Positions 45,347 through 54,106 of a DNA stretch of 64,000 nucleotides are shown one piece after another. The translations under genes were made by a program, and so were the position numbers. The stretch is from JABFSS01 sp964449445. Lineage in GTDB: Bacteria; Patescibacteriota; Gracilibacteria; Peribacterales; Peribacteraceae. Under the pieces are notes generated by a model. It saw nothing but the letters and a program-made list of their open reading frames with translations. It ran no database searches and was not told where the DNA came from. How positions within the stretch are numbered: the first letter of the stretch is position 1; every line of letters starts with the position of its first letter. The DNA is taken from positions 62,001-126,000 of the forward strand of contig CAYUZT010000001.1 in NCBI GenBank assembly GCA_964449445.1, in the 5' to 3' direction.

Positions 45347-45730
45347 ATGAGTTTTCAGGCAATGAAGAAAAACCAGGAGTGGAGCTTTCTTCTCCTGCGG
45401 GTCGTTGTCGGCTGCGTCTTCCTGGCGCATGGCTACATGAAGTGGTCCATGTTCGATACTGCCAGTCCGATCTTCAAGATTCTTGCGATTGCGGAACCTC
45501 TGGGAGGGATCGCGCTGATTTTGGGTCTACTCACGCCGTGGGCTGCGCTGGGGTTGGCCATTATCATGCTGGGAGCGATGCAGATGAAAATCGGCAACGG
45601 CGGAATCACGGGCTTCGCGAGTTCCGGCGGATGGGAATTCGACGCTCTGCTTTTTTCGGCATGTATCGTCCTCATGTCTGTGAGGGCGGGAAAGTATTCG
45701 CTCGATCATCATGCAGGATGGGACAAGTAA
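45347..45730 (+). CDS. DoxX-family membrane protein
   Basis: A 127-residue DoxX protein with four membrane segments: LLRVVVGCVFLAHGYMKWSMF, IAEPLGGIALILGLLTPWAALGLAIIMLGAM, and the last near FSACIVLMSVRAG. RxxxGxxFxxHG at the start is the family signature. Relatives take part in oxidative-stress protection or quinone reactions. The stop is followed closely by a short palindrome (45738-45752). Confidence 0.88.
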   Translation: MSFQAMKKNQEWSFLLLRVVVGCVFLAHGYMKWSMFDTASPIFKILAIAEPLGGIALILGLLTPWAALGLAIIMLGAMQMKIGNGGITGFASSGGWEFDALLFSACIVLMSVRAGKYSLDHHAGWDK

Positions 45731-45737
45731 AAGGGGA

Positions 45738-45788
45738 CTGAGGTGACCTCAGTGACAAAAGGGACCGAAGTGATGGCACTTTGGTCTC
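45738..45788. repeat. Inverted repeats of the GGGACC word family between doxX-like gene and uppP
   Basis: Perfect CTGAGGT-g-ACCTCAG (45738-45752), then GGGACCGAAGTG (45761-45772) facing CACTTTGGTCTC (45777-45788). The gggaccgaag word recurs on both sides of the hpf gene. Confidence 0.75.
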
Positions 45789-45814
45789 TTCATTTACAGG
45801 TACACTTCTTTCCT

Positions 45815-46582
45815 ATGACGCTGCTACAGGTCATTCTCTTTTCCATTATTGAGGGGATAACAGAGTTCCTTCCGGTGTCCTCAACAGGACATCTGATTCT
45901 CACGGCGCATCTGCTCCAAATTCCACAGACGAATGTGCAGAAGAGCTTCGAGATCGCCATTCAGCTGGGAGCGATTCTCGCCGTCGTCGTCCTGTACGCG
46001 CGGACGCTCCTGACCGATCGACGCATCCTGCTGCTCGTCTGCACCGCATTCATTCCTACAGCGATCATCGGGTTCCTCTTCCATGGAGTGGTGAAAAGCG
46101 TTCTCTTGGGCAGTACGACGGTTGTTCTGTGGTCGCTCTTCCTGGGAGGAATCATTCTTCTTTTCTTCGAGAACGTGTGTCCGGAGAAATCATCAGCATC
46201 GAAGCTCACAGAGATGTCCTTCACGCAGGCGATTCTCGTCGGTGTGTGCCAGGCGGTTGCCATCGTCCCCGGGGTTTCCCGATCGGCAGCGACGATCGTC
46301 GGTGGGGAGCTGCTCGGAGTGAGCCGAAAAGCGATCGTGGAGTTCACCTTCCTCCTCGCGATTCCGACCATGGCGGCCGCGACGGGGTACGATCTGTGGA
46401 CATCGGCGGGGGAGTTTACGTCCGCTGATGTTCAGACGCTGGCTGTGGGCTTTGTCCTCTCCTTTCTCGTAGCAATAGCGGCGATCAAGTGGTTTCTCCA
46501 GTATGTAAAGAATCATTCTTTTGTGGTGTTCGGGTGGTACAGGATTCTTGTGGCCGCAGTGTTCTTCCTATTTCTGACATGA
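45815..46582 (+). CDS. uppP: Undecaprenyl-diphosphatase
   Basis: BacA-type enzyme that recycles undecaprenyl pyrophosphate for cell-wall synthesis. The 255-residue protein has the conserved GITEFLPVSSTGHL near the start, and VPGVSRSAATIVGG in the second half, both active-site motifs. About eight membrane segments. Start ATG 45815 is chosen from the family N-terminus; TACACT lies 8 nt upstream. It overlaps the glycosyltransferase start by 4 bp. Confidence 0.96.
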   Translation: MTLLQVILFSIIEGITEFLPVSSTGHLILTAHLLQIPQTNVQKSFEIAIQLGAILAVVVLYARTLLTDRRILLLVCTAFIPTAIIGFLFHGVVKSVLLGSTTVVLWSLFLGGIILLFFENVCPEKSSASKLTEMSFTQAILVGVCQAVAIVPGVSRSAATIVGGELLGVSRKAIVEFTFLLAIPTMAAATGYDLWTSAGEFTSADVQTLAVGFVLSFLVAIAAIKWFLQYVKNHSFVVFGWYRILVAAVFFLFLT

Positions 46583-47376
46583 GTGCTCCTCTCATTTCCG
46601 CCATCATCCTCAACTACCGCACGGGTCGCGACGCCTGGAAGTGCGCCGATGCGCTGCTTACGCAGACCATCGCGGAGAAAATGGAAATTCTCATCGTCGA
46701 TAATCATTCCGAGGACGATTCCATCGGCTATCTGCGCAATCACGTACGCGCACATCCGCAGGTGAAGATTATCGAAGCGCGGGAGAACATCGGCTTCGGG
46801 GCCGGCTACAATCTCGGCTTCCGTCATGCCAAAGGAAAGTACTTGCTGCTCAATAATCCCGCGAAAATTCTCGCGCCGGATGCCGCGCAGAAGATGGTGA
46901 CGATGATGGAATGGGATTCTTCCATCGGAATTCTCGGACCCAAACTGACGCACGATGATGGAACAGTGCGCGATTCCTATCGCAGCTTTCCCACTCCTCT
47001 GGACGTTCTCATCAAGCGGACGTCACTGCGTAGTCGTTTCTCCAAACGCATGGGGCGCTACCTGCAATGGGATCGTAATCCCGATGTGCCCGGTGAAACC
47101 GACTGGGTGATCGGCGGATGCCTGATGATGTGCAAGGATCTGTGCGATCAGCTGGGCGGTTTCGACGAGCGGTTCTTCCTCTTCTTCGAAGATACCGATC
47201 TCTGCAGGCGTTGCTGGAAGGCGGGCAAGAAAGTGGTCTACTTTCCCGATGCGCACGCCATGGACCGTAAGCGGAGATTAAGCGAAGGAGGGGTGCTGTC
47301 GCTTCTGTTCACCCGCACGGGGAGAGTGCATATTGCCAGTGCGATGAAGTATTTCTGGAAATGGAGAGGGGCATGA
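46579..47376 (+). CDS. Glycosyltransferase family 2 (rhamnosyltransferase-like)
   Basis: A 265-residue GT-A enzyme: SAIILNYRTGRDAWKCADALL, ILIVDNHSEDDSIGYLR, IGFGAGYNLGFRHAKGKYLLLNNPAKI, and DWVIGGCLMMCKDLCDQLGGFDERFFLFFEDTDLCRRCW. The usual DxD-type metal site appears as LNNPA, so the metal-binding Asp is replaced by Asn here. The start overlaps the uppP stop (ATGA), so lipid-carrier recycling and glycan synthesis are coupled. Confidence 0.9.
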   Translation: MSAPLISAIILNYRTGRDAWKCADALLTQTIAEKMEILIVDNHSEDDSIGYLRNHVRAHPQVKIIEARENIGFGAGYNLGFRHAKGKYLLLNNPAKILAPDAAQKMVTMMEWDSSIGILGPKLTHDDGTVRDSYRSFPTPLDVLIKRTSLRSRFSKRMGRYLQWDRNPDVPGETDWVIGGCLMMCKDLCDQLGGFDERFFLFFEDTDLCRRCWKAGKKVVYFPDAHAMDRKRRLSEGGVLSLLFTRTGRVHIASAMKYFWKWRGA

Positions 47377-47377
47377 G

Positions 47378-47532
47378 GAAGTCGAAGAAGCCAAAGATGC
47401 CAACGAAGCCAAAGAAAAAGAAGCTCAAGAGTGACAGGAAAGCTAAGAGTATTCTTCGCGTTCATATTCTTCGTTGTTTTCCCTTCATTCCTCTCCTTGG
47501 CATCCTTGGCTTCTTTGGTCTCTTTGGCATCC
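47378..47532. repeat. Long inverted repeat built of GAAGCCAAAG words
   Basis: Left arm 47378-47431 repeats gaagccaaag/atgcc; right arm 47490-47532 repeats its complement (ggcttctttgg, ggcatcc). The 60-nt loop is AT-rich. It directly follows the glycosyltransferase stop. The 67-codon reading frame through it is repeat-derived. Confidence 0.8.
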
Positions 47533-47579
47533 TAATAGCCTTTGACTGGTCTTACCTCTTCTAGTAGCCTTCTGCGTCC

Positions 47580-48302
47580 ATGAACATGATCCCTCTAACA
47601 GCTGCGGCCCGCGATACGAAGGTGAACCCCAAGGTCCTTCGACGCAGCAATACCGTGCCGTGCGTCGTGTACGGAAATAAGATCCAGATGACCGTCCAGT
47701 GTCCGGCGCAGGAACTGCATAATGCGTTTGTCAAAGCGGGGGAGAGCACGCTTGTAGAACTCGATGTCGCCGGAAAGAAAATCCCCGTGCTCTTTAAGCA
47801 TGTCGACTTCGATCCCGTGAGCGATCGGGAAATCCACGCCGACTTTTATGCAGTTGATATGAAGGCGGAAATCGAAACGCTCGTGCCGGTGCACTTTGAT
47901 GGCGAAGTTCCTGCGGTCAAAACTTTGGGTGGAGTGTTCGTGATCGTCCACGATCACGTGAAGGTCAAATGTCTCCCGGGCGATCTCCCGCATAGCATCA
48001 CCGTGAGTGTCCTCGGACTCGAGGCGTTCCATGCATCTGTCTCCGTGAAAGATCTCAAAATTCCCTCGGGTGTCAAAGTGATGGACAATGTCGATACCGT
48101 TCTCGCAACCGTTCAGGAACCGCGCGCAGTTGAGGTAATCACGCCGGTGGCGGCTGTGCCTGCGGAGGGCGAAGCGGCAGCAGCAGTGCCGGGAGCAGAG
48201 GGAGCGCCAGGAGCGGAGGGAGCAGCGCCGGCAGCTGGCGCACCGACGGCGGAAGCGCAAGCGAAAGAGAAGGGAGCGAAGGAGGGGAAGGCGAAAAAAT
48301 AG
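47580..48302 (+). CDS. rplY: Ribosomal protein L25/TL5 (general stress protein CTC)
   Basis: Binds 5S rRNA. The N-terminal L25 domain is at about 1-95 (LTAAARDTKVNPKVLRRSNTVPCVVYG, LVELDVAGKKIPVLFKHVDFDPVSDREIHADFYAV), and the TL5 beta domain at 96-185 (LVPVHFDGEVPAVKTLGGVFVIVHDHVKVKCLPGDLP). A 55-residue Ala/Gly/Glu/Lys tail follows. Typical CTC length. It converges with hpf; the space between holds a word-built inverted repeat. Confidence 0.95.
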   Translation: MNMIPLTAAARDTKVNPKVLRRSNTVPCVVYGNKIQMTVQCPAQELHNAFVKAGESTLVELDVAGKKIPVLFKHVDFDPVSDREIHADFYAVDMKAEIETLVPVHFDGEVPAVKTLGGVFVIVHDHVKVKCLPGDLPHSITVSVLGLEAFHASVSVKDLKIPSGVKVMDNVDTVLATVQEPRAVEVITPVAAVPAEGEAAAAVPGAEGAPGAEGAAPAAGAPTAEAQAKEKGAKEGKAKK

Positions 48303-48400
48303 GGCGCCAAAGTGACCGAGGGCACAGAGGGGACCGAGGAGTTTTATTTGTGATGAACGTCGGTCCCTTCGGTCCCGTCGGATACCTCGGTCCCTTCATC
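48303..48400. repeat. Inverted repeat built of GGGACCGAGG words, downstream of rplY and hpf
   Basis: Left arm 48304-48340 (gtgaccgagggcacagaggggacc), right arm 48361-48400 (cggtcccttcggtccc...cggtccc). It lies between the convergent rplY and hpf stops and may act as a bidirectional terminator. Confidence 0.75.
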
Positions 48401-48401
48401 T

Positions 48402-48749
48402 TCATTCTTTTGTCGTTCTTTCCCGCCGTGCCTTCCCTCGTCCACTGTTTTCTTCCTTATACCTCTTCAACTGTGGTTCGAGTTTTTCCATCGCCCGATC
48501 AATCGCTTCGATCACTTTGTTCCGTCTGGATTCCGCACGGAGAATTTTTTTGGGCAGTTCCACGGTGATCATCACCTTCACCTGATCGCGGTCCTTCTTG
48601 GTCGGGCGCTTTTCGGCTTCCACCCGGATCGCGGAATCGGCATCTTTCAGCTTTTTGCAATACGTGACCAGCTTGCCGATTTTACGTGCCAGAATCGCCA
48701 ATTCGCGATCGGAGTAGGAGAGACCTTTTTCGAAGTGATGGATATTCAT
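48402..48749 (-). CDS. hpf: Ribosome hibernation-promoting factor family protein
   Basis: A 115-residue short-form HPF/YfiA: MNIHHFEKGLSYSDRELAILARKIGKLVTYCKKL, IRVEAEKRPTKKDRDQVKVMITVELPKKILRAESRRNKVIEAIDRAMEKLEPQLKRYKEE. The start at ATG 48749 matches the family; the longer frame to 48902 runs through a repeat and is rejected. It binds the 30S subunit to idle ribosomes in stationary phase. Alarmones often act in the same response, fitting the rest of the window. Confidence 0.9.
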   Translation of the reverse strand: MNIHHFEKGLSYSDRELAILARKIGKLVTYCKKLKDADSAIRVEAEKRPTKKDRDQVKVMITVELPKKILRAESRRNKVIEAIDRAMEKLEPQLKRYKEENSGRGKARRERTTKE

Positions 48750-48786
48750 AGAGGGATGATGGCGAAAAGCATGATAGCGATTGAAT

Positions 48787-48895
48787 GAGAGGGGACCAAG
48801 GGGACCGAGGTTCCCGAGGGGACCAAGGAAACGAATGTGCTTTTTGCCTAATTTCTTCGGTCCCCTCTGTCCCTTTGGTCCCCTCGGTGCCCTTC
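48787..48895. repeat. Inverted repeat built of GGGACCAAGG words, upstream of hpf
   Basis: Left arm 48787-48830 (gaggggaccaaggggaccgagg), right arm 48852-48895 (tcggtcccctctgtccctttggtcccc). It is the second copy of the word family that also flanks hpf on the other side. Confidence 0.78.
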
Positions 48896-48915
48896 TATTC
48901 ATACCCGTTTTCTGC

Positions 48916-48921
48916 TATAAT
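48916..48921 (+). promoter_or_regulatory. -10 box of the 49-54.5 kb operon
   Basis: TATAAT at 48916-48921, 25 nt before ATG 48947; TTCTAT 17 bp upstream is a weak -35. It begins just past the word-built palindrome. Confidence 0.55.
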
Positions 48922-48946
48922 TATCGGATTTAACACACATTGCCCA

Positions 48947-49171
48947 ATGGATCCCTCGCAACTTCAAGTTCTCGTACAGCGCAGCACTCTCCTGAGTGCC
49001 GATGAGCGCGCGTACTGGCTGCAAACGCTTCCCACGATGACTGCTGAGCAGCAGGGAAAACTGGAAGCAATCCTGAGTGAAGCGGAGAAAATTTCCCTCA
49101 CCGACGCCGTTCACACGTATTTCAACACACTCAAGCAGACTCCCGCCGTCACTCCCTCCATTGCAGCCTAA
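48947..49171 (+). CDS. Small hypothetical protein, first gene of the 49-54.5 kb operon
   Basis: A 74-residue soluble helical protein (MDPSQLQVLVQRSTLLSADERAYWLQTLPTM, EQQGKLEAILSEAEKISL). No family recognised. It is 24 bp from the next gene and likely co-transcribed with three large proteins downstream. Start ATG 48947 gives the compact reading frame; a longer frame from 48785 runs through repeat DNA. Confidence 0.6.
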   Translation: MDPSQLQVLVQRSTLLSADERAYWLQTLPTMTAEQQGKLEAILSEAEKISLTDAVHTYFNTLKQTPAVTPSIAA

Positions 49172-49195
49172 ATACACACTCTTCCCATCTCTCGT

Positions 49196-50953
49196 ATGAA
49201 ACACATACTCACCTACTCCCAGTCACGGTTCTCTCTGCGCGAAGCACGGTTGTGCTTCGACGAATTGGAAACACCGCGGGTAACGCCGTCGGGTCCGGAG
49301 ACGCAGCAGCCGATTCCCGCGCAGTTGAGGGTGCCACTGACAAATTTGCGTCAGCAAATTGCTAATCCTCCTGCAAACAATGGACCACTAATGGTATCTA
49401 TCGAAGAAATGCGCAAGACATTGGTGGCACTTGGACCAACAAATCCGACAGTCATTGAAATTGTTGCGGCGATCAATCGCATTCCGGGATTCCCTTCCGT
49501 CACTCCGCAAACACTTGCAAACATTCCAACAACGTTTACATATACTCCGCAACGCGTGCTTGGAGTGGAAATTACAGCCGAACAGGTTCGCAAAACTTTA
49601 CTGAATGCAATTGAGGGAATGCTCGCGCGTGGCAATGGTGCACAGAAACAGAAGGTCGAGGTAGATGCTGCAGCAAAAGGCAAGATCGAAGCCGCGCAGG
49701 AGGCGAAGCGTAAAGATCTTCGTGCCAGGTTGCTCAAACTTGAGGCAGAAATTAAAACGGGTGCGGCTCTCAAAGAAAGCACTGCCCAGGAAAAGAAATT
49801 GAAAGAAGGTCATATGGAGCGGGAACGGGAAATCATCAGATCACTGATTGCAGATAATGGCATTATTTTTCAACAGGCAGGTGTTACAAATATCGAGAGT
49901 CAGCTGAGATCATTTATTGAGACTGATAATCAACGTTCAGCACCGCTTCGTAAGCAATTACTTGAGATATTGGCACCGCTTACACAAGGACAGGTACGTC
50001 GAGGGCTTATGAGCGCCGAAGGAATGATGGAGATGGTGACAACCATGGTTTCTTCCGGAACCTCTCAAGCCGTGCAGGAGTTCGTTCGTCAAAACTTAGG
50101 TATTAACGTCGATGTAGCCGGTATTTCAGCAGCACTCTTTAGCCTTCTTCGCGGTAAAGTTGCAGAGTACTTCTCCACTCTTCCGCTCTTCAATGTCATG
50201 CCCGATATTCAAAGGCAGGGCAGAGAGTATCACTACCGCATTGCGCTGGAAGCGGAGTTGGCAAGCAAGGTTGTTCCTCCGCCATCGTTTCTGGAGATGT
50301 TTGCCATGTCCAATGAGCAGATGCAAAATCGAATTCCGGATTTTGGCGGATCGGCGATCCGTACAAGTTGGGACAATCTCTATGCTGGTTGGAGGACGTT
50401 TGCACAGACGACGCGTACTGCGAGAAGGAACGCCGCTCTGCCGCCGATTCCAAGTGTTGAACAGGCTCGAACGTTCGCTTCCATGCCCCCTGCAGAAGCT
50501 CGCAAGCAATATGTAGCTTCACTGAATGGGACCGTGGAGAATCAGCCGACAACCACTCCGGTGGAGAATGGTCAGCCGCGGCAGATTGGCACATTGGACT
50601 TCCCCGCGAGCGGCATTGTTCCCGTTGAGGGCACGCCGCGAATCATCAAACACAATAACAAGGATATGAAATTTGAGAAGAACAGCGACAATCATTTCCT
50701 TGTGAAGATGCAGCCCGATCTCTCCATCAATCGTGTCATCAAATTTGCCGATGCCCCTGGCCAGGAAGCGGATGCACTTAAGCTGAAGGCTCCAGCAGCA
50801 CCGAGTACCGTCACGGGTGATGTGGAGGTTGTTGCTTCAAAAAACGGACAGGAACGCACGATCAAACTTGGCCGACTTGCAGAAGTGATCGAGGCAAATC
50901 CCACCAAACCCAAGATCATTATTCGCGGCAATAACGACGTTATCACAGTGTAA
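49196..50953 (+). CDS. Large soluble protein of unknown function, 585 aa
   Basis: Not recognised. An N-terminal Pro/Gln-rich part (1-100) is followed by a Glu/Lys-rich coiled-coil (about 150-230: AAAKGKIEAAQEAKRKDLRARLLKLEAEIKTG), a helical middle, and a beta-rich C-terminal part (about 460-585) with GTLDFPASGIVPVEGTP and EVVASKNGQERTIKLGRLAEVIE. No signal peptide or membrane helix is evident. It is the first of three large operon members that share a helical-then-beta layout. Possibly a structural or scaffold protein. Confidence 0.6.
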   Translation: MKHILTYSQSRFSLREARLCFDELETPRVTPSGPETQQPIPAQLRVPLTNLRQQIANPPANNGPLMVSIEEMRKTLVALGPTNPTVIEIVAAINRIPGFPSVTPQTLANIPTTFTYTPQRVLGVEITAEQVRKTLLNAIEGMLARGNGAQKQKVEVDAAAKGKIEAAQEAKRKDLRARLLKLEAEIKTGAALKESTAQEKKLKEGHMEREREIIRSLIADNGIIFQQAGVTNIESQLRSFIETDNQRSAPLRKQLLEILAPLTQGQVRRGLMSAEGMMEMVTTMVSSGTSQAVQEFVRQNLGINVDVAGISAALFSLLRGKVAEYFSTLPLFNVMPDIQRQGREYHYRIALEAELASKVVPPPSFLEMFAMSNEQMQNRIPDFGGSAIRTSWDNLYAGWRTFAQTTRTARRNAALPPIPSVEQARTFASMPPAEARKQYVASLNGTVENQPTTTPVENGQPRQIGTLDFPASGIVPVEGTPRIIKHNNKDMKFEKNSDNHFLVKMQPDLSINRVIKFADAPGQEADALKLKAPAAPSTVTGDVEVVASKNGQERTIKLGRLAEVIEANPTKPKIIIRGNNDVITV

Positions 50954-50983
50954 TTATTCAGAAATACACATTCCATTCTCCTC

Positions 50984-52471
50984 ATGTCGAACGACTCTCC
51001 CGAACTCCGGACCCCCGATCAGCAGAGGCAAGCGCTGCAGGATGTAAGCTCGTCAATCGATTTGCTCTCGAATGCCGGTACATCGGCTGATGTGCTCGCA
51101 TCAATTCCTGTTCGTTATCTGCAAACACTCAGCAACTCGCATCGACTCATTCGCAGCCATATGACTGCCCAGCAACAGAAAAAACTGGAGGAAGCACGCA
51201 AAAATATCGAAGGTCATATCAACACGATCGCGAATGCAGAGACACTCACTCCTGATCGTCGAAAAGAATTGATTGCTGAACTCAATCGATTGAGTGCGGG
51301 ACTTGCGCCGAGCATGATGCAGGGTGAATTCAAGGCTTCCATACAAGAGACTGCCAAGAAAGCACAGAACTATCTGCAGGAAAATCCTGAAGCAGTGCGC
51401 AAAGGAATGATCGCGGGAGGCATCGCACTGGGTGCCGCCGCATGGGTCGGGCTCTGGGTGTGGTTTAAAGAACAGCCGTTCTGGCGGACTCTGCTCGTTG
51501 GAGCACCTCTTGCTGTCGGTGCCTTCTTCGGGCTCCCCGCTGCCACTCAGGCGTTTCAAAAGTATACGAAAGATCAGGTGGCAAAGCAGGCTGCACAGAA
51601 GAAGGCCGCTACCGATGCGCAGACGAAGAAGACTGTGGGGGAGCAAACTGCCAAGGTCAATCCGAATGCTCCGCCTGTGAGGTCAGAACTTGAACAGCAA
51701 GGAGAGAAGAAAGCCGCGAGAGTACCGACGCCCGTTTCTTCAACGCCGGGCGAAGTGAAAATCGCTCAGCAGAACAAGGTTGCAGGAGCACCACCTCCCG
51801 CAGCGCAGAAGATAGAGACACAGACGAAGCTGACGCCACCTCCAGCACAGCAGCCGACCCCAAATCAGGCTCCGCAGAAGGCGGCGGAAGTCGATGCTCA
51901 ACAGCTCAAGGTAAAAGCAGCAATCAACGCCCGCCAGGCGGCAATCCAGAAGAGTACGTCAGACATAGCGGGGAGGATCCCAGCTGGACGGGTGGAGCTC
52001 AATAATCCGCTTCTTACGATCACGGATAATCTCCAAGCCGAAACCGGCCCCAACCTTCTCGATCTCCCCGGTCGTATCTTCACGATCAACGGTCAGCAGG
52101 TCCAATTTGAGAGAAGCGCTGCCGGATCTCGAATGATGGTCAACGGCCAGAGATTTGAGTTTTCGCTCCTCGGAACACCGGTAACTTCTCTTCAAATCGT
52201 CACTCTGGAAGGGGGGATTCCTGGTTTCCGTATCAATAATCCTAATAACACCTATATACCGTTGCCTGCGTTTGAATACATCGTGGGTACAGCCTCGAGT
52301 GGAGCACCTGGTGCAACTGTTGAGGTGCCCAATGTTGGTTATTATTCTCCCAGAGCTTCGACAGAAGCTCCCGACGTGCCTCCAAAAGAATTCTCACGGC
52401 CCAATATCGATGGATCTGCTTCCGATATTGTCGCGCGGTTTCGCAATGTCACGCTCAGACGAGTTCCCTGA
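50984..52471 (+). CDS. Membrane-anchored operon member, 495 aa
   Basis: Unrecognised. The N-terminal helical part (1-140) precedes a hairpin of two membrane helices (about 145-190, GMIAGGIALGAAAWVGLWVW and TLLVGAPLAVGAFFGL). A long Ala/Gln/Pro/Lys-rich linker (200-320) is followed by a beta-rich C-terminal domain (330-495) with FTINGQQVQFERSAAGSRMMVNGQRFEF. The two-helix anchor suggests that both ends lie on the same side of the membrane. Confidence 0.6.
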   Translation: MSNDSPELRTPDQQRQALQDVSSSIDLLSNAGTSADVLASIPVRYLQTLSNSHRLIRSHMTAQQQKKLEEARKNIEGHINTIANAETLTPDRRKELIAELNRLSAGLAPSMMQGEFKASIQETAKKAQNYLQENPEAVRKGMIAGGIALGAAAWVGLWVWFKEQPFWRTLLVGAPLAVGAFFGLPAATQAFQKYTKDQVAKQAAQKKAATDAQTKKTVGEQTAKVNPNAPPVRSELEQQGEKKAARVPTPVSSTPGEVKIAQQNKVAGAPPPAAQKIETQTKLTPPPAQQPTPNQAPQKAAEVDAQQLKVKAAINARQAAIQKSTSDIAGRIPAGRVELNNPLLTITDNLQAETGPNLLDLPGRIFTINGQQVQFERSAAGSRMMVNGQRFEFSLLGTPVTSLQIVTLEGGIPGFRINNPNNTYIPLPAFEYIVGTASSGAPGATVEVPNVGYYSPRASTEAPDVPPKEFSRPNIDGSASDIVARFRNVTLRRVP

Positions 52472-52486
52472 TTTACATATACACCC

Positions 52487-54100
52487 ATGCCCCCCTCTCA
52501 TATTGAACTCATCAACGGCGTGAATCAGGAGTTGCAGGGCACTGCAGTGAATGAGGGCTTTGCGGCGCGATTGGATCAGCTCGCCAAGAGCATTGGTGCA
52601 GTGGAACGGAACAATCCCCAAGTGCGCGCAAGTCTCTCGGCTCTGAGTCAAAGCTTGGATGGCAGCACGCTGCTTACCACTGCTTCACAGGAAGTGCAGA
52701 CGAAGCTCCAGAATCTTCGCAAGACACTTACTCTCAACTACGCTGCTGCCTACAACCCCGAAACCGGCGTGTTTGAAGCGATGGGCGCGGTCCGCGCGGG
52801 TATTAATAGGGTGCTGTTGGCTCAGAATGAATACCTGCCTTTCACATCCACTCTCCCCGCGCCCGCACAAGCGGCGATTGCAAGCGTCGGCGTTCTTGCC
52901 GGTGTGGGAGTTGCCGGATACGCAGCATGGAAATTCCTCAAAAATCTTGTTGCTCATCCGCTTATCACCCTCGGATCGATCACTGCCATCGGAACGACGC
53001 TCGCCGGCATCCGAAATATGCTGCCCGAGAGCATGCGTGCGTGGATACCGTCGTTCTCATCGACACCCGCACCCGCTCCGCAATTGACCCCTGATCAGAT
53101 CAAAACGATCGCGGCGCAGCGGCAGCAACAGGAAGTTCTCACAGATCAGGCAATTGCCAATGCGCAGGCAACTCCCGCTGCAGTGAATGCGACACTGGCA
53201 CTTACAGCGATTCAAACGGAAATTGGACTTATTCAATCACTACAGAATATACCTGCGCAGAATTCACCGTTGCTTGCAGCGCGTCTCAAACGTCTTAATG
53301 AGGCGCGCGCAGAAATGACGAAACTGGGTGGTACAGCAGCTCCTCAGCCGATGCCGCCAAGCGGTCCAACAGAAACAGGCGCGGCAATACCGCCAGCACT
53401 TGTTGCTTTTAGAAAGAGGAACATCGATCTGCAAAACATCGCGCAGCAATTGATCACGAGGTTTGAATCTGCACCAACGGTGCAGAGTTACGAAGCGGCC
53501 TTCTTTGCCATCAACGATCAGCGCTCGCATCTGAGCAATATCGAGCAGAGTCTGACGGGAGTGGCTCCGGCATCGGCGGTGACCGAGCGAGCGACTGCGG
53601 AAACCACTATCCAAGAGCTTGGCAGACGCGAAACTGCACTGGAACAGCGAGCAGCCAATACTGCTGCAGCAGGTCGAGCATTGGAATTGCATCAGCAAGT
53701 TCAAAGTGCAGCGAATACGATTAACGGATTAACGGAAAATGAAAGTATTTCCACATTGTCGATCAATGGTGTTCAAGTTCAACTAATCAACGGTGCACTG
53801 CGTTTGGATGGTAAGGAAGTATCCATACGAGGTCCTGCTGATATGACAGTGACAGTCAATCGCATTAGCAGGCGCGGAGACTCGCTCTATTGTGAAGCCC
53901 GATTTTTCGGGGATGTACGTTTTACCTTGTCCACACGAGATATTGTCCGGATGGTTCGGTCGTATCAAGAGCGACGCACACAGTCTCCTACACAACCTGC
54001 GTGGTATAATACTGATAGACGGCCATTCATTCTTCTTGAGGACAAAACCGTGCCGGTCAACGGCACGGACCGCAGGATCATGGTATATTTGTTCCCCTGA
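52487..54100 (+). CDS. Membrane-anchored operon member, 537 aa
   Basis: Unrecognised, but with the same plan as the gene before: a helical N-terminal part (1-120), two membrane helices (about 125-185, AAIASVGVLAGVGVAGYAAW and LITLGSITAIGTTLAGI), a Gln/Ala/Pro-rich helical linker (200-420), and a C-terminal beta-rich region with VQLINGALRLDGKEVSIRGPADMTV. It lies 16 bp downstream. The similarity in layout suggests paralogous partners in one complex, though no significant sequence identity is visible by eye. Confidence 0.6.
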   Translation: MPPSHIELINGVNQELQGTAVNEGFAARLDQLAKSIGAVERNNPQVRASLSALSQSLDGSTLLTTASQEVQTKLQNLRKTLTLNYAAAYNPETGVFEAMGAVRAGINRVLLAQNEYLPFTSTLPAPAQAAIASVGVLAGVGVAGYAAWKFLKNLVAHPLITLGSITAIGTTLAGIRNMLPESMRAWIPSFSSTPAPAPQLTPDQIKTIAAQRQQQEVLTDQAIANAQATPAAVNATLALTAIQTEIGLIQSLQNIPAQNSPLLAARLKRLNEARAEMTKLGGTAAPQPMPPSGPTETGAAIPPALVAFRKRNIDLQNIAQQLITRFESAPTVQSYEAAFFAINDQRSHLSNIEQSLTGVAPASAVTERATAETTIQELGRRETALEQRAANTAAAGRALELHQQVQSAANTINGLTENESISTLSINGVQVQLINGALRLDGKEVSIRGPADMTVTVNRISRRGDSLYCEARFFGDVRFTLSTRDIVRMVRSYQERRTQSPTQPAWYNTDRRPFILLEDKTVPVNGTDRRIMVYLFP

Positions 54101-54106
54101 TCTCGC

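Noticed and set aside
47361..47564. 67-codon frame with KKPKMPTKPKKKK and LLGILGFFGLFGIL
   Set aside because: It is a translation of the word-built inverted repeat, overlapping the end of the glycosyltransferase gene.
48749..48902. N-terminal extension of HPF (MNRRAPRGPKGQRGP...)
   Set aside because: It is encoded by the palindrome; the family start is MNIHHFEKGL at 48749.
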